Assembly: GCA_910890315.1 (NCBI GenBank) | Contig: CAJVGD010000005.1 | Location: 620,001-684,000 of the forward strand | From: Serendipita indica DSM 11827 | Lineage: Eukaryota; Basidiomycota; Agaricomycetes; Sebacinales; Serendipitaceae | Direction of reading: 5' to 3' | DNA: 64,000 bases | In this document: positions 43,301 through 58,593 of the stretch, piece after piece | Numbering within the stretch: the first letter of the stretch is position 1 | Layout: each line of letters begins with the position of its first letter | Program-made: the position numbers and the translations under genes | The notes under the pieces: generated by a model | Databases searched by the model: none | Told to the model about the DNA's origin: nothing | The model's input: the letters and a program-made list of their open reading frames with translations, nothing else

Positions 43301-44699
43301 AAGCCAATGTGAGGATAGAGACAGCGACTCGAGCCCATGGCAATATTCCAGCCCACAGAAGCCAAAAGAGAAGCTCCAAGATCGCTCGTTGTTCCAAAAG
43401 AATTTGCGAGACGTCATGAGAGCGATATGGTGGTTTTTCTGACGATGCTGATCCAGCTTTGAAGAGTGAGGACGCAGGACGACCGACGGCCTGTTTCCCT
43501 CTTGCCTTTTCGCTCTTTGCGACCTTGTCCGAGTCCTCGAGCCCCGAACGGATGGAATAGTCACGAAGCAAGCGTTCAATGTATTGCTTGACGGCTTGGT
43601 CGTCAATTTCTCCTGGTCTGTTGTCATTTCCCAGGATCCGGGGTACGACGTCGAGAGCGACATTATGGAGTGGGTGCTCTGTGTTTTGATAGGCGATGCA
43701 GAGCGAAGTCAGGCTCTTGAGAATTGCGAGTACCTCTTCGCCGTGGAATAAGGCAAATGTCTTGATGAGAACTTCTTTGGGAATAGCAAAGTCGTAGTCG
43801 TCGAGATCCCTTCGCGAGGTGGTGCGGCTTGCTAGCTGCTTTACACCACTCGAAGAACCATTCTCCCCTTCTTTTCCCGCTCCACCGTCTGCTTTGTCCG
43901 GGTTTGCAGAGGCGGCTTCGACGACGTCCACGGGTATGGGAACGCCCTTGTTGTACATCATACTGCGAAGGAGAACATAACTCTCGACCTCGTCGATATT
44001 GAATTCTTCACTAATGACGAGGGCATTGGCAACCATCAACGGTCCGACGACAAACTCGCCATCCAAGGCCGTTCTCAGCTTGGGCTCGTCGCCTTTTTTG
44101 GCGTCGGACTTGCCTCCGGCAGCGTCCTTCGCCGCCCTTGTGACTGCTTGTGCAAATAGGGAGTTTCCAGCCTTTGCACCAACTTCTGCCACCGTGGGGG
44201 TAGTCCCCGAGCCCGAGGTGTCTCCTTTGCCTGCGGCTTTGGAAGCTGCTGCCTTGAGCTGACTTTCGCTGTCCTTGTTCCTTGCTGGGTATGGTGCCAA
44301 CGGATTCTTTATTTGAGAGATACGGGCAATGATTTCGTCTGCAATCTCTGGGGGACTGAGGTTGCGAGTCAGGAGTGAAATATCACTCGCGAGTCTACTC
44401 CATGGGCTGTTTTGATGGTGAAGAAGTACGTTGTGAGACGAGAAGCCGGTGTCGAACCAAAGTTGAGGGTGTTGCGATTGAGTGTGTGGACGAATATGAA
44501 ACAGGGACATCCATTCGCACACCAAAACACGAGTATAGCGAGTATTGAACGCGTTTGACGCGCCGGAAAGCCATGAAAAACATGGTGAGCGGTTGGGCTC
44601 CAGACGCAGATGGCTGGGAGCGACTTACAGGTCTATTTGGCGTCTCTTTACTGCTCCAGCGTCTGTTTTCTGCGTGCTCGCTGTGGCCGAGCTAGACAT
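37368..44699 (-). CDS. NUP188: Very large scaffold nucleoporin, Nup188-like, about 2300 aa
   Basis: Exons (minus) 44699-44629, 44406-42665, 42617-42417, 42367-40893, 40843-37913 and 37862-37368. The chain is almost entirely predicted alpha-helical, with long leucine-rich solenoid stretches and no transmembrane segment. Segments such as SDISLLTRNLSPPEIADEI near the start, KPLVVRWKHRYSGWCLLLEI in the middle and LTLLQHLNYVLSHPNHLASL near the end fit the fungal Nup188/Nup205 inner-ring nucleoporins. I favour Nup188, but Nup192/205 is the main alternative. The first intron (44628-44407, 222 nt) is about four times longer than any other in the gene, and a frame beginning upstream of 44406 is open, so the 5' end is less certain than the rest. 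Confidence 0.72.
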
Positions 44700-45271
44700 G
44701 ACGCCCCTTTAGATTTGGTTGACCGTTTGGGGGCCCGTCGTTTTGAGCTATTGGAGTGTCGTGTGAATGCTGTTCCCTGTTCTAATACTGGGAATAACAA
44801 CAGCGGAGGATTGCCCAGGAAATGCCAATGGGACTTGGGTGCAAATGGGAAAAGCCAAACAAAACTGACGACTTGACCCTTGACCAGTCCTGCTGCCCAG
44901 CCAGCTGTACGCTCTCCAGCAGCCAGATAACAAACGCAGGGAGCTGTAGTCTACTCACCTACCAGCAGCGGCGTGGCTTACAGTTATTGCGGCGACCCGA
45001 TATCCACGTTTGAGGTCATTAGGACACTTTTGGGCATTCTGAACAAACGACGTCGCTGATACAGGCGCCGGAATCATCTTCAAACCCTCGACATTCAATA
45101 CATCATTTCATACACTCAAGCTCGGCACCTCGTGCTATTCACAGACCGTGTATAAGCGCAGCCAGTCCGGCAGTCATCCCACCACTTTCTTGTCTACGCT
45201 AGGGGCTCTCGGATCTAGCTACCGACCCTCCACCTATCTCCCGGTCAAGCCATCGCGACGGCAAGAAAAGG
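44700..45271. promoter_or_regulatory. Divergent promoter between NUP188-like and SH3-SAM-PH genes
   Basis: 572 bp between two divergent start codons. No TATA box or repeated element stands out. The region directly before 45272 is CT-rich. Confidence 0.45.
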
Positions 45272-48200
45272 ATGGCCATCGAATACGTCTACGCCCTGCA
45301 CGATTTTGAGCCTCAGAATGACGACGAGATAGCCTTTGTGGCTGGAGAAAGAATCGAAGTGCTAGAAAAGGACGATGCGTATGGAGACGGCTGGTGGACG
45401 GTGAGTACGAAACGATCTGCAAGCACCAGCGGCGGACAATTGCTCATCGCTGACACGCGACTTTTGCGCATTCTCTAGGGTCGAAACCTGGCCGGTCACA
45501 CGGGAATTTTCCCAAAGGATTATACCATGCCAGGGCCGCTCATCCCAGACCTGAGAACTCCGACCGGCAACACGAATTTCCACGGACAAGCTGGCACAAC
45601 GAACAATCAAGCTGCAGGATACTCTACCTCTTCGTTTCACTCTGCTGGCTATGGGAGCACCTTGCATCCACTCACAGAGGAACCCGAGTCCGACACTGCC
45701 CAGGGCGCCCCGATGCCGAATGGCTCGAAGTCTCATGGAGGCGGACAGGTCATGGCCGCGACAATGACCGACATTCAGCAAGCAATCGATCAGTTTGGTG
45801 CGAATCGTTCCCATTCGGCAATGACAGACGACAATCGTAGCATGTCGTTTGCATCGACCCGGGATGATCGCACAAGTATCGACGACAGGAGTCTTAGAGC
45901 CTATGATGATCGGAGCATTCGAGATAGCATGTATGACGAAGCGGACATTACACCCGGCGGCACCAACCGGATGACCATGAACGAGGATTGGCACCGCGAT
46001 GCCAGGAGACGTCTGTTCGAAAAGGTGGACCAGATGGACATGGCTAGGAGATTGGAAGAGGAATCTGACGATGCCTATGACCGACATCACCATCGCCCCC
46101 CAGTCGAGGCCGAGTTTAGTGACGAAAGCGAGGATGAAGACGGGCATCATCATCACCACCACCACAGCAGAGATCCTCAGCATCACAAGCTTCATCACGA
46201 CGATTCGATTCCTTCTACGTTGCCCTCAACATTCGCGCCCGACGCCTCAACTACATCGTTGCCTAGAGATGACGCGGGAGGGGACGCCGACGTTTCGAAT
46301 GTCTCTACAGCGGGTGTCAAACGATTGACGGAGAGCCCTGCAAAGGCCGATAGTCCCACTTTAGCGATTCATTCCGAGGCGGAGGTCGAAACGAGGCGTG
46401 AAGCAACACCCACACCCGCGCCTGCGCCAGTTACCGGATCGCAGGACAAACGGGCGATTACACCTGTCCCTGAGCCAAAGCCGGCGCCAGTGCCTGTAAT
46501 GGACAATACGCCTCCCACGAAGAAAGCGAGCGAGACATCTGAAAAAACACCTTCGCAGTATCTCCCCAATTTGGCACCCACTTCGCCGTTTAGTCCGTTG
46601 GTCAACTCTCCTCCTTTAACCGCCACTGCGACGAATACTATTTACCCAATCTCTTCTTCGTCGCATCCCGTCGAACCGGCCAAGAGCACGCCACCAAAGA
46701 GCACACCACCTCTGAGCGCGACGCCATCGTACGTTTCGTTTCTTCCGTCCCCTACTGCTGCAACATTCAGCAGCGCACAAAATGGAACGACGCATGCACC
46801 ACCGAGCACATCGACTAATGCGCCGGCTACTGTGTCAACTAGTGCGCCGACTATTTCGCCGGCTCCCCGAACGTCCTCGCCGGCTCCAAAGGCCATACAG
46901 AGTGAGAGGATCAGTCAAGAGCACGGAAGCACGACTGCACCGTCCTCTGCTGCTGAGCATTCGTTTGTCTCGACCACTCCTGGTACAGCGGCTTCGATCA
47001 TCTCGACCGCACCATCTGCGTCCCTTGTGCCTCCTCCGGGAGCTGCATCCCAAACTTCTCCAAAACTCAAGAAGCCTCCTCCGTCTGAGTGGTCCGTCGA
47101 TCAAGTTGTCGAGTGGTTGAAAAGCAAAGGTTTTGATGATGGAGTCTGCTCCAAATTTATCGGTGGGTCTACTCTTTGCCTTGTCGGTCGATCCTGATCC
47201 CTTTCCAGAGCATGAGATTACGGGAGATGTCTTGCTCGAGTTTGATGTCAACATGCTCAAGGAGATTGACATCGTAGCGTTTGGAAAGCGAATGAAGATT
47301 GCCAATGCTATCAACGAGCTTCGCCGGCCACCCTCTTTCGAATCTTCGGATGCCGCATCTCTTAAACCTCAGTCAATCTCGCAGTTTTCTATGGGAGGAG
47401 CGCCATCGCAAATGTCAAGTGCGCCGCAATCCTCGACTGCCCAGCAGTTTGGCGCATCAACATCTATGCCGAATATTGTACCTTCGCACTATCAGTCACT
47501 CAGCCAGAGTACCCAGGGCTACAATGCCAGTATCAGCAGCGGTGGCCTCTCTGCGATGAATTCTCCAAACATCTTTGGAATGCTGCAAAGTCAACAGGCG
47601 CAACCTTACCCCAACGGAAACTTTAGCCCTAACCCATACGTGACGGTTACTGGAGATACAGCGGGACCGACTGCTTCTACCAGTTATGATCAACAACGGG
47701 TAAGCTTGTCGTCAAGAATGCACAAGAGGAGAGCTCAGTGGGTTTTAGATACCAAATGCTGGGCATGTACACGCGAGAGTCGATTCGGATCCTGGGGTCA
47801 ACGCAGTGGGAGAAGCTGCGCGCATAGCAATGTCCATGAGTGGCATGACGTTATCGGACAAGGCTGCTACGGTTGGTCATGGTGCATCAAAGGTGATTGT
47901 AGAGTTGCGAGTATTTTTCGGGGTGACTGACCTCTCTTAGGGAAAGGGCCGACCAAGCTCTTTGGCATTATCTCCAAGTGATACTGCGCTCGCTCAGAGA
48001 GGAGTAGTGCCCGTATCGGAGGAAGAAGATGATCGCACTGCGATGAGTGATGTAAGTTTTCCTTTGGGGGTTTGTGTAATGCTCAAACCCCTTGTAGTCA
48101 GATATTCGAAAGCGCAAGAAAGAGATATTGTCCATTGATTCAGCTGCGTCTCGTGATCCGCCTGACACGCCAAATTCTCGCTCCGATACACCTTCTCGTG

Positions 48201-49962
48201 CCTCTGGGCGGCCGCGTTCAAGTCTTGATACAAAGCCGTCTGATCGCCTCAGCTTCTTCAGCGCAATCTCTCGCAATCGAAAGCCTGCACCGAGGTACTC
48301 ATCGTACGTTCGATCTTGTACCCGTGGAATATGAACGCTCATACTGTCTCTGTCCCTATAGCGATCAATCCGCAGAACTTGGTTCGCCTAATATTAGTCA
48401 AACCGAAAAGCAGAAAGTTCACTCCAAACTTTACCTTGCAGGACCGACTCGACCTCCACGTGTGGGCAAGGCAAAGGAGGAACGTGAAAAGGAGAAACGA
48501 GAAAAGGAAGAGCGCGAACGCGTCAAGCGAGAATCTAAGGAGAGGGAAAGAGCGCACGAAAGGGAGATGGAGCACCCTGCGGGTCCTGCAGGTGTTCTGC
48601 GCAAGCGAACGCTCTCTGGGGATCCTAGGTCAAATATGCTCTCGTCGACAAATGAGAGTCCTATAAGCCCCAAGACACCGTCGGGTGCCATTACTCTTAA
48701 ACCAGGCGAGCCAGTCTTGCCTCAGCTGAATAGCATTTTGGGAGAGGCGGATCACTCTGGCTTTATGTTGAAGAAGGGAGAGAGGTATAGCACTTGGAAG
48801 AGTCGCTTCTTCTTCCTCAAGGGACCACACCTCTACTATCTTAGGAGCAAGCAGGTGTGTATCTACTCTTTAAACACCCTTCCTACTCATTTCGTCTTCA
48901 GGAAACTCGCATGAAGGGTTATATTAACATTCGAGGCTATAAGATTATCGCAGACGAGGCCACTCATCCTGGGAGATATGGCTTCCGTATTATCCACGAT
49001 ACCCAGAAACCCCATTTCTTCAGCTCCGAAGACCAAGCAACTGTACGAGATTGGATGAAGGCGCTAATGAAGGCCACCATCGACAGAGATTTTGCTCGTG
49101 AGTGGCAGTACCGGCGTAATGTATAGAGTCTGACTTTAGCTAGGTCCCGTCGTCTCGTCTTGCAATATCCCAACGATCCCATTGACGGTCGCGCAAGCAA
49201 TGAACCCCGCGCCACGACCTCCTTCGCCAAAGGCGATAGCAGCCGCGCAAAAGGCCAGACAAGCAGATAACAGCGGCCTGTCCAGTCGCGATGCTAAAGT
49301 TCTTATGGGTATCGCAGAAGGATCTGCCGTTCTAGGGGGTTCGTGAAGTCCAGTCCTTGTTAAACACGTCGACTCATTCGTCCTTAGCCGTGCCCGGCCC
49401 CTCTGCTCCTCAACGACCCTCGCGTGAAATGCGAAGGCCAAGTATAGTTAACAAGTCGGAAGTGGGTACGCGACGCGCATTGCCCACAAGGAAATAACCG
49501 AGCTCTCTCTAGGGTACCAAAGCCGGCGGCTCTAATTCCAATGCTGCGCTAATCCAGTGGATCAACTCCCAACTTCCCGACCAGACACCTCTGGCTACCG
49601 ATCTTTCCAGCTCTCTCTCATCAGGTCTCATCCTGTTCCGCCTAGCCGAATCCATCAAGTACGGACGTGATTATGCAAGTGCACGACTGCGTTCTCCTTC
49701 CCCCGATGATCCTATTGTACCCGACCACCTATTCGATAATCAAGAAGAGCGCATCGATGGCTTGATGAAGCTTTTCGACTTTTTGGTCGACAACGACGTC
49801 AAGCTCTCTGGAATCAGCCTTGCAGATGTTCGGGATGCCCGACCCGACAAGATTATCGCTCTCGTTCGTAGTATGAAACAGTGGTACGACAGACGAGAGA
49901 CGATTGCAAAGAATGTTGGCGCGGGGGGTCCCGCGAGTATGATCACCTGGATCCAAGGTTAA
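45272..49962 (+). CDS. BOI/Pob1-type polarity protein: SH3, SAM, PH and a C-terminal CH-like domain, 1390 aa
   Basis: Exons 45272-45400, 45479-47162, 47209-47699, 47749-47892, 47941-48051, 48098-48303, 48362-48854, 48902-49097, 49144-49338, 49388-49461 and 49513-49962. SH3 is at the N terminus (YALHDFEPQNDDEIAF ... GHTGIFPKDY). After a disordered His/Ser/Pro-rich stretch comes a SAM domain (WSVDQVVEWLKSKGFDDGV ... MLKEIDIVAFGKRMKI), then a charged coiled coil (EEREKEKREKEERERVKRE), a PH domain (HSGFMLKKGERYSTWKSRFF ... DWMKALMKAT) and finally a calponin-homology-like segment (AALIQWINSQLP ... LSSGLILFRLAESI). SH3-SAM-PH is the layout of yeast Boi1/Boi2 and fission yeast Pob1, which act at sites of polarised secretion with Cdc42 and the exocyst. 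Confidence 0.9.
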
Positions 49963-50229
49963 TTCTACGTATGTGCCGCTGCACGTCCCGGCGCGACTGC
50001 GATTAGATTCACCCCTTATTCCGTTTGTAGATGGTGGTGCGTTTGTACATACCGGACTTTTATTCCTCCATCGTTCTCGTGCTCTCGGTTATTTGTCGTT
50101 TCTCGCTCATCTTTCGCGTGTGTTGTAATGCCAAAGGTTTCTCTTTCCACCATGGAAATAAGTGACAATAATTCAGTACGACACACGAGAGAGAGAACAC
50201 GATATTATGAGTAAGAGTATATGTAAAAA

Positions 50230-53116
50230 TCAATCAGCTGATGCCCCGACGTCGCGCCTCCATCTGTCCACTCTGCCATACGTAGCTTGGTCAGCAGGAG
50301 GTGCTGGGTTTGTAAACGAACCAGGGCCCATGGGCATCATGGGTGGATTCATACCCATTGGAGGGAAACCCATCGGCATGCCCATAGTCGGCATGCTGCC
50401 GCCCATCATCATGGGATTGAACATGGAACCTTGCATCTGCGCCATCATTTGCTGTTGCATCATCTGCTGCATCATGAATTGCTGCTGCTGTTGCTGCTGT
50501 GGTCCGCCAAACATCTGAGATCCGGCGACAGAATATCGCAATCCCAAGGGCTGATCTTCGTCATCGGGATTATTCACAGATAAAAACCTGCTCTGAGATG
50601 GGACAGGACGTAATCCCAACGGTTTGTCGTCGTCCGAATCCGAATCGGCTGCTTGCTTCTTCAGCGGTGGTTTGGCTACTTCGGCAAGTACTGTTCCGCC
50701 AAAGTCAAAGGTGGAGATAGACTTTTTGAGCACTGTTGCTAGAGGCTTGTCCTCCTCTGAATCTTCGGCTTCTTGACGTTGTCGCGCTTTGACTAGCGCG
50801 CTAGTCAACGGAATATCTTCGTCACTGTCGCTATCGCCGACACGAAGTCCGGCAGCATACTTGGCGGTGGCAGGCGGCTGCACTCGCGGAGGAATGCGAC
50901 GAGCAAGGGCCTCTCTCTCATCGTCAGAAAGCCATTCGTCATTTGGGCCCGCAGTCCGCATGCGGCTAGCGGCTCTCCGTCTTTCCACCTCTCTTTCGTT
51001 GTCAGAGTCCGAGTCCGATTCGGGTTGGGCGGGTGGTGGCATGGGGAATGGATCGACCGCAGGGAGAAGGGGTGGCTCTGCAGATGCTCTTGGTATAGGT
51101 GAACCTTCAGGATCGTGTCCAGCGGCATGGTCACCGGAATGAACAAATGCGCCAAAGTTGTCGATCGACTTGTTCTTTCCTCTCGATCGTTTGGCGGCCT
51201 TTTTGGCAGCTTTTTCGTCTTCGAGCCTTTGTTGCTCTTCGGCTTCTGCCTTTTCCTGAGCTTCAATGACCTTGAGCTTCTCCAACTCTCGCTCCCATAT
51301 AGGGTCGACACCAAAGACGGAGCGGGACGTGGTCAAGCCAGTACCAGTTCTGCCTGCATTTGGACGTAAATTCGTTCCTGGGACTGGGTCGTCCCGAAAG
51401 TTGACCAACGGTTCCTGCGAGCTTGCGTTGCGCATCATCTGAGGGCGAGGAGCGCTGCTTTGGGCGGGTTGATGCAGATCCTCAGCGTCAATCAGGGTAT
51501 TACCCCGTCTTGGTTGCGGTCTTTGCATCATGGAAGGACGGTCATCCCCACGGAATACTCTGAGGATGTACATAAGTCATAGGTCAGTACCGAGACAAAC
51601 CCACAAACCGTTGCTTGCTCTTGAGCTGTGCCTTTCTCGCCTCCAAGTCGTCAATCAAGCTCCTCCCGTACAGTTTTCCAGGAGCGCGGGGGCCCATAGG
51701 TTCCTCCAAAGCTAGCTCCAACTCTGGCTCCATCTCCTGCTGTATCATTTCTCCTTCATGCTCCGCCCTCCGAAGATGGCGCTCCAAATCTACAAATGAA
51801 GGATCCCGCTGACCACCGACCATGAGCGAATTCCGGAATGTCAATTGAGAGAGCGTCATGCTCGAGCGGTAGTTGTGGTTGCCTCCAGTTCCATACGTCG
51901 ACGCGCCCACAGTTTTAGCACCAGGAGGCAGAGGTCGTGAGTCTGTCGAATCTTGAAAGCCTTCGCGTACGGGTCGCGGAGCCGGGGCATTGGCTTCTTC
52001 TTGTTCTTGGAGTGGGGCAGGCATGACGAGAACCTTGGGGCGAAGAATATCTGCTCGAGAATAACGACTGGGGGGCTCATGTCGAAGGGGACCAGCCATC
52101 ACTGAGGCATTGTCCGGCACGTCCCTATTCGCATCCAAGATACGGTGCGTACTGAGGGAAGCAAACGAGATATTTCGCTGATGCGCTGTCGCTTTCGGGT
52201 CAAAACGAGAAGTGTGTGTAGGAGAAGGGGGTGGGATCTCGAATGGGTTCGATTCATGGACTGACTCCGACCTAGCGCTGGACGGAAAGGCGACTTGTTG
52301 CAAACCAGAGACGGAGCCTGCTCGAGCTCGATACGAGATGGGAGGATGTTGGTTTTGAGCCGCAAGATCGTCGAGGTCTGCCACCGAGGTGGGGCGAGGC
52401 CGGCCAGAAGAGGTCGAAGTTCGGGGTTTATCAACTCCCTCAAAGTCGACTGCTTGCTCCCGCACTCCCCAGTCACCTGCGCTCATTGCTCGTTGGCCAT
52501 CCGAGCGTCGGTTCGCTCCTCGTTGAGCTGGAACAGACCCCAACCCTGCAGACGCGGTGGAAGCGACGCGTTCGTGCATGCTCGGTCTCATACTCGGACC
52601 AGGAGAGGCTGCTCGGTTATACGCATTGACACTACTGGCTCGCGACCTAGCTCTCGGCTGTTCTTTGACAAGAAATTCGTCAACGCCCCAAGACGCCAGG
52701 TTGACTTCGGGAGTATCGTGTAGGTCATCGTCATCGTCTTCATCGTCATGTCCCCGAAAGATGGCATTTTGCATTTCGCTCGACGGTCGGCCATAGGGTT
52801 CCATGGATCGTCGGCCATCTGGCGTCTTGCGACCGTTTGCCAGCATCTCCATACTCTGTCGTCTTGACGTAGGCATAGGTGGCTCATTCGGCGTCATTCG
52901 ACCGCCCACTGCCGGCGACCGCAGCTGGCCGTGTCCCTCGTTGGGAATCGTGACACCGAGATAGTCGACGCTCTTGCGCGGCATCTCGTCATAACCCATC
53001 AATGTATTTCGTGGATTCGGTCGACCTCGTAGAAAGGAAAAGATGGCGCTAGACTCGGCAGAACGGTACGGCGCATCTGGATCATCTGGATCGTTGTCGT
53101 ATTCTTGTATCTCCAT
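50230..53116 (-). CDS. Unknown protein with Ser/Pro-rich body and Q/M-rich tail, 945 aa
   Basis: Two exons (minus), 53116-51609 and 51559-50230, joined in phase. I do not recognise the family. The first half is Ser/Arg/Pro-rich with an acidic run (DDEDDDDDL), a tract NLASWGVDEFLVK, and a helical acidic segment near VDLERHLRRAEHEGEMIQQ. The second half has a charged coiled coil (WERELEKLKVIEAQEKAEAE then a Lys/Arg block), three SD-rich acidic patches that look like casein-kinase-2 sites, and a Gln/Met-rich C terminus (QQQQQQQFMMQQMMQQQ) ending RRDVGASAD. No transmembrane or signal segment. The composition points to a phosphorylated scaffold or trafficking/cortical protein (inference). The start at 53116 is the first ATG of the frame. 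Confidence 0.85.
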
Positions 53117-53301
53117 GAGCTCACAGTGATATTTACACACTTTTCACTGACCAATAAGCGCTGCTGCGAGTTGCAGACGCGAAAATGGAGGCATCGTAGT
53201 TCACAGCTCGGAAGAGTTAGAGGCCAAGTCTATTTCTTTGGGACAGCCACCGACGAGCACAACACAAACGTCACGTTCATCCACGGCAAATGACACGAGT
53301 T

Positions 53302-54981
<1,680 letters not shown>

Positions 54982-55100
54982 CAGTTACGATCCTGGAGCT
55001 TAGTCACCATAACGTAACAGGCGCGCCAACTAGGCTCCAATTAAAGAAAATACATATAACCGTACGAATAAAGAGCCAATACGACGAATGTGAAGGAGTA

Positions 55101-57364
<2,264 letters not shown>

Positions 57365-57726
57365 TCGGAAGGTTTAAAATATGACGGAAAAGGTAGACTG
57401 TGGATTTATAGGACTTGTGAGATAAGCAACGGGCACTCCCGGCCGCTTCGAGCAACGTGCTTGTATGCAGAAAAGAGTGTCTGAGGCCCGCAGGAGATGG
57501 TCCCGCAAAGTCTCGAGAGATTTCAAGATTCAGAGAGTGAGGTGGCCGGGTCCAAGTTGTTTCTGCCGGCTTGAGTCGACGGCATCCCGCGCCAAGCCAC
57601 GCGATATAAACGCCGCGAAAATTAAACAAGGCCGTGGAGCGGGGGAGACAAACAAATGTCCATAGGAACTCGCCAATGGCCAATGGCCGTGCATTCACAC
57701 GCTCACGAATACAACAAACTTTGTGA
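57365..57726. other. Intergenic, about 360 bp
   Basis: Promoter side of the GH47 gene and 3' end of the zinc-finger gene, both on the minus strand. No feature seen. Confidence 0.5.
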
Positions 57727-58593
57727 CTATTGGCCTGTGGGCCCGGAGCTAGAGCTAGCAAAGTCTCGCCCTTTTCCAGGATTTCGAGGGCACTTCCGAC
57801 GATGGCGCGCAATATTTGCAGCAGACTGAAGTTGAGAGCTATCGCCATAATCTGAATATCGGAAATGCAACAGATACGGCAACACTTACCAGTATTCGCA
57901 GGGCTTAACTGGCCTCGGCGATTTGCGGCTGGACATACTGGCACCGTGTGACTTGGTAATGCCATCGGATCCGTAGCCATTTACATCAGAGGTCAAGTTG
58001 CGGGCATGCGATGAACGCAGATCCACGGGTTCATTACTCATGCCACAACCAACATACCCAGGGATTGGCACATCGGAGATTTCATTTGATGGGTTGAGGC
58101 CCGGGTATGGGTAGACGGCTGGCTTAGAAAATGCTGAAGGGTTGAGAGGTGTGTGATGCGGCCCTTGCAGTGCATGCTGTGGGGGACTCCGATTTCTGAT
58201 ATATAAACCTGGATCATACTGTGGTCTAGGAGCGGAGTAGCCAGTTGAGGATGCATGGGCCGGGCCGGATGAATACATGTGTTGAGTGATCTCGGGGTGA
58301 TACGAGACAGTTTGAACGGCAAGGGGCATATTCTGTATGGGATGCAAGGTATTTGGAGGGGAGCCGCATTGCCAGTTCAGTGGTGGCTGGTCAGGAGGTC
58401 TGTGATTGGTCCTATTACTGAGTGAAGGTTGGCTATCTGAATAGACAGGGAAAGTGGAGCTTTGTGAACGGATATCGCCGTTAGATTCCTCCTGGAGTCG
58501 TCCTGGTAGTAAATTTTAAGTCACCACGAGAGAACCAAACGCGTGATCCATACCAAAGCCACCGAGATTGTGTTGATTGGGAGCGTCGGCCAT
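57727..58593 (-). CDS. Pro/Ser-rich protein with a C-terminal C2HC zinc finger, 254 aa
   Basis: Exons (minus) 58593-58554, 58502-57890 and 57838-57727. The first 205 residues are rich in Pro, Ser, Asn, His and Tyr with no domain. The last exon supplies the second Cys of a finger: KPCEYCSQLQSAANIARHRR followed by KCPRNPGKGRDF, i.e. C-x2-C-x12-H-x4-C. A short SSSSG-rich end precedes the stop. The second intron must end at the second possible acceptor (57839); the first acceptor would create an immediate stop. The finger with a disordered Pro-rich region suggests a DNA-binding regulator, but this is inference from one motif. Confidence 0.65.

Noticed and set aside
45362-46198. 278-codon antisense frame over the SH3-SAM-PH gene
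   Set aside because: Opposite-strand shadow of a coding exon with clear SH3-domain flanks.
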